Source: an uncultured Eubacteriales bacterium (GTDB lineage: Bacteria > Bacillota > Clostridia > Oscillospirales > Oscillospiraceae). Taken from it: DNA of 8,214 bases. The DNA lies in contig CABRZL010000086.1 in the NCBI GenBank assembly GCA_902475435.1, positions 1 through 8,214 of the forward strand, read 5' to 3'. The translations under genes were made by a program, and so were the position numbers. The notes under the pieces were generated by a model. It was not told the DNA's origin and made no database searches. It was given only the letters and a program-made list of their open reading frames with translations. Positions 1 through 5,260 of the stretch are shown here, in pieces; position 1 is the first letter of the stretch, and the number at the start of each line of letters is the position of its first letter.

Positions 1-993
1 GGAAACAGTTATGGCTCTGATCTGTCGTCGGTACAGCCTACCATTCCCAGCGAAACACTGGATTGCCTTCGATTTGCGCAGGAGTTTTTAAAAATGGGTT
101 ATACTACAGTACGAGATTGCGGCGATGTAGCAGGAAATCCGACTTTTGCGGTTCGAAACGCCATTCAAAGTGGTTACATCAAAGGTCCGAGACTGATCTG
201 CTCCGGCGTAACACTGTGCCCGCATGAACGTGGAATATATGATACTGCCACGGGTGGTGCAAGATTTGTGGACAGTCCCATGGAAATGCGGAAGGCCGTA
301 CGTACTGTAATTGGGGAAGGCGCAGATATGGTGAAGATATACGGCTCTGGTTCTATGTTGTCCCCTGGCAGCCTTGCAGATTTGAAGATTTTGGAAGAAG
401 ATGAAATACAGGAAGCAGTTAAAATTGCTACCAGTAAGGGAACTTATGTGGCTTGTCATTGTCATGCCGAAGAAGCGATCGATATTTGTGCCAGAAACGG
501 AGTGCGAACGATGGAGCATGCCAGTTTTATTTCTGAAGAGACATGTAAGCGCCTTGCGGGTAAGGAAGATCAGGGGATTGTCATTACGCTGGCATGTACG
601 GAACCAAATGTTCATATAGCGGATGGGTATGGAGCCGAAGTACAGGCACGTTTTGATAAGGTGAGCAGCAGAGTATATCATTGCCTGAGGAATGCCTATG
701 ATCATGGAGTATTGATCGGTTGGGGCACAGATTGCAGCTTGAATGCTTATCAAAAATATCCTCAGGCAGAGTTTCGGGCCAGGAAAGAACGTCTGGGCTT
801 TGAAAACATCGACATTTTAAAACAGTGTACCATTAACTCCGCAAAGCTTCTGGGGTTGGAAGAAGAAATCGGTACGATTAAGGTTGGAAAAGCAGCCGAT
901 TTAATTGTTGTGGACGGCGATCCCGTGGCAGATATTACAGTAATGTATCAGCTACCAAAACACGTCATTAAAGGCGGAGAGCTTATTCGCTGA
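1..993 (+). CDS. Amidohydrolase family protein (HutI/Xaa-Pro dipeptidase-like, COG1228 type), 5' partial
   Basis: This is the C-terminal 330 residues of a metal-dependent hydrolase; the frame is open from base 1, so the ATG at 94 is internal. That reading is supported by the family-typical lead-in before GYTTVRDCG, which starts before that ATG. Visible metal-site elements are a lysine in MVKIYGSG (codon 334-336, likely the carboxylated bridging lysine), HCH (457-465), EHA (His at 517-519) and GTD (Asp at 730-732). The N-terminal HxH pair lies upstream of the window. The end, TIKVGKAADLIVVDGDP, is the usual C-terminal beta-sandwich closing segment. There is no signal peptide in view. Relatives hydrolyse Xaa-Pro, Xaa-Arg/Lys or N-acyl amino acid amide bonds, imidazolonepropionate or other cyclic amides, so the substrate is open. 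Its nearness to a peptide-type ABC importer suggests cytoplasmic cleavage of an imported amide, which is inference. Confidence 0.9.
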   Translation, partial: GNSYGSDLSSVQPTIPSETLDCLRFAQEFLKMGYTTVRDCGDVAGNPTFAVRNAIQSGYIKGPRLICSGVTLCPHERGIYDTATGGARFVDSPMEMRKAVRTVIGEGADMVKIYGSGSMLSPGSLADLKILEEDEIQEAVKIATSKGTYVACHCHAEEAIDICARNGVRTMEHASFISEETCKRLAGKEDQGIVITLACTEPNVHIADGYGAEVQARFDKVSSRVYHCLRNAYDHGVLIGWGTDCSLNAYQKYPQAEFRARKERLGFENIDILKQCTINSAKLLGLEEEIGTIKVGKAADLIVVDGDPVADITVMYQLPKHVIKGGELIR

Positions 994-1019
994 ATTTCTT
1001 TTCAGTTTGCACAAGAGGT

Positions 1020-1066
1020 TGTCATCTGATATGGGATTTTCACATGTCAGGTGACATTTCTTTTTT
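1020..1066 (+). terminator. Rho-independent terminator of the amidohydrolase gene
   Basis: A 14-bp stem pairs TGTCATCTGATATG (1020-1033) with CATGTCAGGTGACA (1043-1056), with two G-U wobbles and a 9-nt loop. It is followed directly by TTTCTTTTTT (1057-1066). It sits 27 bases after the stop codon and just before the lysR promoter, so it separates the two transcription units. Confidence 0.88.
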
Positions 1067-1076
1067 CAAGAAGATG

Positions 1077-1085
1077 TGATATAAT
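1077..1085 (+). promoter_or_regulatory. Extended -10 promoter of the lysR-type gene
   Basis: TGATATAAT gives a perfect TATAAT (1080-1085) with the extended -10 TG one base upstream (1077-1078). No good -35 hexamer lies at 16-18 bases because that space is the T tract of the preceding terminator, as expected for an extended -10 promoter. Predicted transcription start is near 1092, giving a leader of about 24 bases. Confidence 0.7.
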
Positions 1086-1100
1086 ATAAATAATTCCTAT
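1086..1100 (+). promoter_or_regulatory. Candidate regulator site A, over the lysR transcription start
   Basis: The 15-mer ATAAATAATTCCTAT recurs exactly at 3388-3402, upstream of the ABC importer operon. Here it lies just downstream of the -10 and across the predicted start site, a position compatible with autorepression by the LysR-type protein. The assignment to that regulator is inference; the repeat itself is seen directly. The AT-rich sequence makes a chance match possible. Confidence 0.35.
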
Positions 1101-1115
1101 ATCCCGGAGGCAAGT

Positions 1116-2021
1116 ATGACGTATAATCAGCTAAAATATTTTAATGCCGTATGTCAGTTCAATAATATCAGTCGCGCTGCAAAGAAAATGTATGTCTCAC
1201 AACCATCGGTTTCTCTGGCGATCAAAGAGTTGGAGGATGAGCTGGGGGAGGTGCTGTTTCTTCGCAACAATAATAAACTCTACTTAACCGAGGCAGGGCA
1301 AATGCTCTGGGAAATGTCTGAGGATATGCTGGCACAAATGGAGTTAATTACCGATTGCATTACGAAACGGCATATGGATGAAGAACAGCTGACAATTGGC
1401 ATGACTGCTGAGATTTCCAGTTGGACAATCCCATATGTAGAGCGGATTGTTCAAGAACTGCGCGGTAAATATCCTCGGTTGGAAATTAAGCTTATGCAGG
1501 TGCTTCCGATTGAACTGGATAAAGCGGTTGGGAATCATCTGGTGGATGTAGCGTTTTGCAATGCAGATGGACCGTTGCCGGCAAGAATGAGCAGCAAGAT
1601 CATCACACATGCAGAGCTGTATGTTATCATGGGCGTTCAACACCCGTTGGCAAAGAGGGAGAAGATCTGCTTATCCGATTTGAGAGACACTGAGGTAATC
1701 GGAGATTATATTGACCAGGAGCATTGGCAAAAATGGTTGCATAACTTCTTTGAAACGGAAGATTTTATTCCAAAAACCAGCTTCTTTTTTACACAAAATG
1801 AGGCGGTGACCTGGTTGTTGCGACATCATCCGGTTGTGGCATTTGGCCGTCCGGCAATTAATGGATTGCAAATGGATGGATTGGTAGCCCGCCCCTTTGA
1901 TCCACCCCGATTTGTGGATGTTTTGGCTATTTATGACAGCCATTTTACAATCCGTAATATTGTTGCAGATTTTATACAGGCGGCAAAACGCGTTCCGGAC
2001 ACGGTGCTGGAACAACATTAA
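1116..2021 (+). CDS. LysR-family transcriptional regulator
   Basis: The 301-residue product has the full LysR-type layout: an N-terminal winged helix-turn-helix (about residues 1-60, with ISRAAKKMYVSQPSVSLAIKEL as helix-turn-helix and LTEAG at the end of the wing), a linker helix (about 61-88), then a two-lobed periplasmic-binding-like effector domain (from about QLTIGMTAE, residue 91, to the end). Length is normal for the family. The start is fixed by GGAGG at 1106-1110, five bases before the ATG. It has its own promoter and terminator, so it is monocistronic between the amidohydrolase and the MFS gene, all in the same direction. LysR regulators usually control adjacent genes and themselves; similar short sequences near its own start and ahead of both transporter units fit control of the locus. 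The effector is unknown. Confidence 0.95.
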   Translation: MTYNQLKYFNAVCQFNNISRAAKKMYVSQPSVSLAIKELEDELGEVLFLRNNNKLYLTEAGQMLWEMSEDMLAQMELITDCITKRHMDEEQLTIGMTAEISSWTIPYVERIVQELRGKYPRLEIKLMQVLPIELDKAVGNHLVDVAFCNADGPLPARMSSKIITHAELYVIMGVQHPLAKREKICLSDLRDTEVIGDYIDQEHWQKWLHNFFETEDFIPKTSFFFTQNEAVTWLLRHHPVVAFGRPAINGLQMDGLVARPFDPPRFVDVLAIYDSHFTIRNIVADFIQAAKRVPDTVLEQH

Positions 2022-2036
2022 CGAAAATATATGGTA

Positions 2037-2078
2037 TCCCAATCATACCATCTTGGTGTGATTGGGGCTATTTTTATT
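2037..2078 (+). terminator. Rho-independent terminator after the lysR-type gene
   Basis: CCCAATCATACC (2038-2049) pairs with GGTGTGATTGGG (2055-2066) with one wobble. An inner A-T pair can close the loop to three bases, and an outer T-G wobble (2037/2067) can extend the stem. The T-rich tract TATTTTTATT (2069-2078) follows. The stem starts 16 bases after the stop codon. Confidence 0.85.
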
Positions 2079-2082
2079 GCAA

Positions 2083-2097
2083 AAATCTATGGAATCC
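2083..2097 (+). promoter_or_regulatory. Candidate regulator site C, upstream of the MFS promoter
   Basis: AAATCTATGGAATCC shares CTATGGA with the palindromic site at 3394-3408. The central A (2089) lies 55 bases before the first base of the MFS -10, the same distance as in the importer promoter, and about -67 from the predicted start, where LysR-type activators usually bind. The site is not a good palindrome by itself, so support is positional and by half-site similarity. Confidence 0.3.
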
Positions 2098-2120
2098 AAA
2101 TTCCCTTAATATTTGCATTC

Positions 2121-2149
2121 TGTACCAAACAGTAGTTTCGTTCTACAAT
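2121..2149 (+). promoter_or_regulatory. Candidate promoter of the MFS transporter gene
   Basis: TACAAT (2144-2149) matches the -10 consensus at five of six positions. The hexamer 17 bases upstream, TGTACC (2121-2126), is a poor -35, as is common at activator-dependent promoters. The predicted start near 2156 would lie downstream of the in-frame ATG at 2148, which supports ATG 2181 as the true gene start. Confidence 0.45.
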
Positions 2150-2168
2150 GTACTTCGACACCTACAAA

Positions 2169-2174
2169 GGGGAG
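2169..2174 (+). promoter_or_regulatory. Ribosome binding site that decides the MFS start
   Basis: AAAGGGGAG contains a strong purine-rich core six bases before ATG 2181. Nothing comparable precedes the in-frame ATG at 2148, so the shorter protein is preferred. Confidence 0.75.
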
Positions 2175-2180
2175 AATTCT

Positions 2181-3395
2181 ATGGAGAACGCAACAACAAA
2201 AAAACCATCCCTATGGACGCCCATGTACATCCGGTTGGGAGCAGCGTCAATACTTTTGTCCTTGGTGGAACAGATGCTAACGGTAAACATGTCGCTCTAT
2301 ATGGAGGATTTGGGTGCTACAGCCACGATCATCGGCGTTGTGTCCACGGTTTTTTCTGTGGCATCCATGATTGTACGCTTTTTGGCAGGACCTGCTATGG
2401 ATCGCTACGGTAGACAAAAGGTAGGGATATTTGGCCTTTGCCTTTCCTTGATTCCGTTAATAGGATATTTGCTTTTCCCGGTTATCGGAATCATCGCTGT
2501 GATGCGGTTTATTCAGGGGGCCGGCTTTTCTTGTGCATCCCTGTCCCAAGGGACAATGTCTGTGGACATCCCTGCTCCGGAGCGGAAAGATGAAGGAACC
2601 GGGTACTATGGACTCTTTTATTCCATTGCCACCATGTTTGGGCCTGCAGTAGGGCTAGCGGTTTCAGCGGCATACGGATACCGAAATCTGTTTTTGCTTT
2701 GTATTGTAATTTTTATTGCGGAGATTGTGCTTGCATTCACCCTAAATTATGAAAAAAAACGGCATATCGTTTATACAGGCAAAACAAACAGTGGGGAAAA
2801 AGGAACACTGTTGGATCGGCTGGTGGAGCGGAAGGCCCTTCCTGCGGCATTTGTGGGCTTCTTTACCAGCGCAGCCTATGTTGTAGTAACAGCATTCATG
2901 GCTGTTTATGTCCGCTCCATTGGGATGAGCGGTACAGGAACCTTTTTTGCAGTAGTTGCAGCGTTCACATTTCTCGGACGTCTCATTTCCGGGCGGATGA
3001 TTGCACACAAAAAACGTGTTTTAGTGCTTTTAATTGGAAATATTTTAATGGCCATTGGTATGGTATTTTTGGCGGTTATGACATCCACTTGGCAAATGAT
3101 GCTGGGCGCTGTAATTTTCGGTTTGGGCGGGGGGTACGCCTGGCCGGCGCTGGCGATTCTAGCTGTTACCGATGCTGAGCCGAATCGAAGAGGTACTGCA
3201 AACTCCACCTATTATGCCGGTTATGATCTGGGGCTGGCTGCGGGCAGCCTTTTCGGAGGAATTATAGCGGACGCTGCCGGCTATCGAGTGCTCTGTATTG
3301 CCACGATGATTGTCTTCTTAATCGCAGCTGCTTTAACAATTCTTGCATATAAGGGGTGCTTTTGGGAGGAAATACGTCGAAATTTGCATAAATAA
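2181..3395 (+). CDS. MFS transporter
   Basis: The 404-residue product is an integral membrane protein of the major facilitator superfamily with 12 predicted helices in two halves joined by a basic cytoplasmic loop (about 190-218). The family motif A is seen in the loop after helix 2 as GPAMDRYGRQK (70-80), and its echo in the second half is GRLISGRMIAHKKR (266-279). GPAVG near residues 154-158 resembles the helix 5 motif C found in drug/metabolite antiporters. The overall look is of the DHA1/AraJ-type, so export of a small molecule is more likely than import, but direction cannot be read from sequence. ATG 2181 is chosen over the in-frame ATG at 2148 because GGGGAG (2169-2174) sits six bases before it and the extra 11 residues look non-coding. 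No clear terminator follows, so transcripts may run into the importer operon. Confidence 0.92.
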   Translation: MENATTKKPSLWTPMYIRLGAASILLSLVEQMLTVNMSLYMEDLGATATIIGVVSTVFSVASMIVRFLAGPAMDRYGRQKVGIFGLCLSLIPLIGYLLFPVIGIIAVMRFIQGAGFSCASLSQGTMSVDIPAPERKDEGTGYYGLFYSIATMFGPAVGLAVSAAYGYRNLFLLCIVIFIAEIVLAFTLNYEKKRHIVYTGKTNSGEKGTLLDRLVERKALPAAFVGFFTSAAYVVVTAFMAVYVRSIGMSGTGTFFAVVAAFTFLGRLISGRMIAHKKRVLVLLIGNILMAIGMVFLAVMTSTWQMMLGAVIFGLGGGYAWPALAILAVTDAEPNRRGTANSTYYAGYDLGLAAGSLFGGIIADAAGYRVLCIATMIVFLIAAALTILAYKGCFWEEIRRNLHK

Positions 3396-3408
3396 TTCCT
3401 ATGGAGTT
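3394..3408 (+). promoter_or_regulatory. Candidate regulator site B, palindrome upstream of the ABC importer promoter
   Basis: AATTCC-TAT-GGAGTT is an inverted repeat with five of six arm positions complementary, overlapping the MFS stop codon. Its centre (3401) is 55 bases before the first base of the importer -10, about -67 from the predicted start, a typical LysR-type activator position. Its left half is identical to the site at the lysR start and its right half shares CTATGGA with the site upstream of the MFS gene. Confidence 0.42.
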
Positions 3409-3432
3409 GCAAATGCTATTTAAATTTTATGC

Positions 3433-3461
3433 TGGATAAATCAAAGGAATGACTTTATAAT
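3433..3461 (+). promoter_or_regulatory. Promoter of the ABC importer operon
   Basis: A perfect TATAAT (3456-3461) has TGGATA (3433-3438, four of six matches to the -35 consensus) 17 bases upstream. A second TATAAT at 3465-3470 has no recognisable -35 at the right distance. The predicted start near 3468 gives a leader of about 95 bases containing several inverted repeats. Confidence 0.55.
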
Positions 3462-3469
3462 CATTATAA
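3455..3469 (+). promoter_or_regulatory. PerR/Fur-family operator (perfect 7-1-7 box)
   Basis: TTATAATCATTATAA is a perfect 7-1-7 inverted repeat. It is identical to the consensus PerR box known from Bacillus (TTATAATNATTATAA) and differs from the Fur box (TGATAATNATTATCA) only at the second base of each arm. It covers the -10 of the importer promoter, where bound repressor would block RNA polymerase. The match is seen directly. Which family member (PerR, Fur, Zur or other) binds it, if any, is inference, and promoter AT-richness makes part of the match easier to obtain by chance. Confidence 0.6.
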
Positions 3470-3519
3470 TTACTGCTATCGAATTAAAGATTTGCAGTAG
3501 TAAAGGGCTTCGGTTGCTG

Positions 3520-3541
3520 ATGTGTGCTTACACATTTGTAA
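3520..3541 (+). repeat. Overlapping inverted repeats in the importer leader
   Basis: ATGTGT-GCTT-ACACAT (3520-3535) is a perfect 6-bp inverted repeat with a 4-base loop, and TTACA-CATT-TGTAA (3528-3541) overlaps it, so the two hairpins exclude each other. They end eight bases before the AAGGAGG ribosome site. A further TACTGC/GCAGTA pair lies at 3471-3476/3494-3499. The function is unknown; an operator or weak leader structure is possible. Confidence 0.4.
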
Positions 3542-3563
3542 TGAAAGTTAAGGAGGAAATATC

Positions 3564-5147
3564 ATGAAGAAAAAAATAATCAGTCTGCTGCTGTCAGCAA
3601 CGATGTTGATAGGGGTACTTGCGGGCTGCGGTGAGCCGGAGGAGTCCACGGTACAGTCCGGTTCATCAGCTACTACAGCTGCAGTCAGTGAGGACGGTGT
3701 CAATCTGGTCTACGGATTGAACGGTACCTGGAGCAGTCTTCAGATCTGGAACGGGCCTACTACTTATTCCTGCATGGTGCAGGATGTTTTATTTGAGCCT
3801 TTGGCAAAGGCAGGACAGGATTCCCTGGAATACCGCAATGCATCTTCTATCGACGTGTCTGAAGATGGCACAGTATGGACCTGTCACTTAAATGAGGATG
3901 TCACATGGTCTGACGGAACACCTACCACGGCGGAGGACTGGGTTTGGACATTCCAACAGATGACCGATCCTACCTTTGGTACGTATGAAACCAGTTATGT
4001 CACCTGTATCCTTGCCGGCACTGATGACAGCGGTGTGCTGGTGGAGGGAGAAGAACTGGGAATGAAGGCGTTGGATGACTATACCTTGGAAATTACATTT
4101 AAACAGCCCACCAGCTTGGACGGCTTTTTCAGTTGGTATGGTTATTATTATCGTGCTCTGCCCAAGCATCTTTTAGAGGATGTTGCTCCAGCAGATCTGG
4201 CAACTTGTGATTTCTGGGAACATCCCATTGGAAACGGTTGCCTGCTGTATGTGGACGAGCCGGTTACTGGGCAGGAAATCACCTTTGAAAAGCGCGAAGG
4301 CTATTATCTGGGCGATGTGGCCTTTGATACTCTCACGTATCGAGTTGGATCTTCTGAGAATGCCACCAGCACGCTGCTTAACGGTGATGTAGATACTTTC
4401 TATAATATTACCGATTTAGATTCTCTTGCAGAGATGGAAAGTGCAGAAAATCTCCAGGTTAATACTTACGATAGCGGCGGAGAAATTGTAGAAATGTCCA
4501 TCAACAATGAGAAGTTCAACGCCAATGTTCGCAGAGCGTTGAGCCTTGCTATTGATCGTGAGACGATGTGTGAAGCTTTGACCGCTGGCTATGGTGTTCC
4601 CAAGATGGACTCTGTGTCTGATTCCCCGGAGTGTCCGGGGCGCGATATCGAGGAGGCCAAACGCATTTTAGACGAAGAGGGCTGGGATTATAACTATGTC
4701 ATTACTATCGTCTGTGGTACCTCCAGAGAAAACCAGGCGACAATTATCCAACAGAACTGGGCTGAGATTGGCGTCCAAAGTACAATCCGAACCGGGGAAA
4801 CTGCTGCAAACTTTGCCGATGCCATGAATGGTGATGTAGATTGCTGCATTATGGCAAACAACCTGTCATATGCGGCAACTGTGGATTCCAGTATACTGGA
4901 TCCGAGCAGCACTACTTATAGCCGAATCCAAGACAGCAAATACTATGATCTGTGTCAGGAAATCGACTTTGAGACTGATCCTGAAGCAAAACAGGCGCTG
5001 ATCGATGAATATACGGAGCTGCTTCGGAACGAAGCCCCCTATATCTATCTGTATACGATTCCAAAAATTATAGTTAGCTCCAGCCGTGTCAGTGGTATTA
5101 AGGGAGGCACCGCTGACGATCCATGGGAGTGGACGATCAACAACTGA
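3564..5147 (+). CDS. ABC transporter substrate-binding lipoprotein, family 5 (peptide/nickel type)
   Basis: The 527-residue product is the extracytoplasmic ligand receptor of the ABC importer encoded downstream. It begins with a lipoprotein signal (MKKK, hydrophobic stretch, lipobox LAGC) with Cys22 as the lipid-anchored residue. A Ser/Thr-rich tether follows to about residue 42. The SBP_bac_5 fold runs from about VYGLNGTW (49) to near the end, with family marks VLFEPLA (75-81), DGTVWTCHLNEDVTWSDGTP (101-120), AEDWVWTFQ (123-131), NVRRALSLAIDRE (321-333) and APYIYLYTIP (491-500). Length is normal. The start is fixed by AAGGAGG (3550-3556), seven bases before the ATG. The DPD-type segment that binds the dipeptide amino end in DppA is not recognisable near residues 424-450, so a plain dipeptide ligand should not be assumed. 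Eleven cysteines are unusual for a secreted protein and fit an anaerobe. Confidence 0.93.
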   Translation: MKKKIISLLLSATMLIGVLAGCGEPEESTVQSGSSATTAAVSEDGVNLVYGLNGTWSSLQIWNGPTTYSCMVQDVLFEPLAKAGQDSLEYRNASSIDVSEDGTVWTCHLNEDVTWSDGTPTTAEDWVWTFQQMTDPTFGTYETSYVTCILAGTDDSGVLVEGEELGMKALDDYTLEITFKQPTSLDGFFSWYGYYYRALPKHLLEDVAPADLATCDFWEHPIGNGCLLYVDEPVTGQEITFEKREGYYLGDVAFDTLTYRVGSSENATSTLLNGDVDTFYNITDLDSLAEMESAENLQVNTYDSGGEIVEMSINNEKFNANVRRALSLAIDRETMCEALTAGYGVPKMDSVSDSPECPGRDIEEAKRILDEEGWDYNYVITIVCGTSRENQATIIQQNWAEIGVQSTIRTGETAANFADAMNGDVDCCIMANNLSYAATVDSSILDPSSTTYSRIQDSKYYDLCQEIDFETDPEAKQALIDEYTELLRNEAPYIYLYTIPKIIVSSSRVSGIKGGTADDPWEWTINN

Positions 5148-5159
5148 CCTGACGATAGA

Positions 5160-5206
5160 GAGCTGGCAGCAGAGACGCTGTGCTGCCAGCTCATTTCGCT
5201 ATTTTT
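5160..5206 (+). terminator. Intercistronic hairpin / partial terminator after the binding-protein gene
   Basis: A perfect 12-bp stem pairs GAGCTGGCAGCA (5160-5171) with TGCTGCCAGCTC (5181-5192) around a 9-base loop. The following ATTTCGCTATTTTT is T-rich but interrupted, so termination is probably incomplete. Such hairpins after the first gene of importer operons commonly give more binding protein than permease, by partial termination or by protecting the upstream mRNA. A weak promoter-like pair (TTGCCC 5205-5210, TAAAAT 5229-5234, 18-base spacer) follows, which I do not rely on. Confidence 0.65.
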
Positions 5207-5260
5207 GCCCTCTGGTTGGGGCGTCGATTAAAATAGCTGATATGTGAGAGGAGCCCTGTA

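Noticed and set aside
94..96. ATG as the start of the amidohydrolase
   Set aside because: The frame is open back to base 1, the upstream residues fit the family lead-in to GYTTVRD, and no ribosome site precedes it; the true start lies outside the window.
88..753. Long open frame on the minus strand (221 codons) opposite the amidohydrolase gene
   Set aside because: The plus strand encodes a clear enzyme with intact motifs; the antisense translation has no recognisable domain, skewed composition, and no evidence for its own promoter or ribosome site.
1051..1056. GTGACA as a -35 element for the lysR promoter
   Set aside because: The distance to TATAAT (1080) is 23 bases, too long, and the bases are part of the terminator stem; an extended -10 explains the promoter better.
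1077..1100. A second PerR/Fur-type box at the lysR promoter
   Set aside because: The region is AT-rich and contains TATAAT, but the second arm does not match ATTATAA and there is no 7-1-7 symmetry.
2148..2150. ATG as the start of the MFS transporter
   Set aside because: It overlaps the predicted -10 and has no ribosome site; ATG 2181 has GGGGAG at the right distance and starts where the family sequence begins.
3541..3567. Eight-codon open frame ending over the binding-protein start codon
   Set aside because: There is no ribosome site ahead of it, it contains the ribosome site of the real gene, and its sequence is what that purine-rich stretch would give by chance.
5205..5234. Promoter (TTGCCC/TAAAAT) before the first permease gene
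   Set aside because: The -35 is weak, the spacer is 18 bases, and it sits in the tail of the hairpin; not enough to list as a feature.
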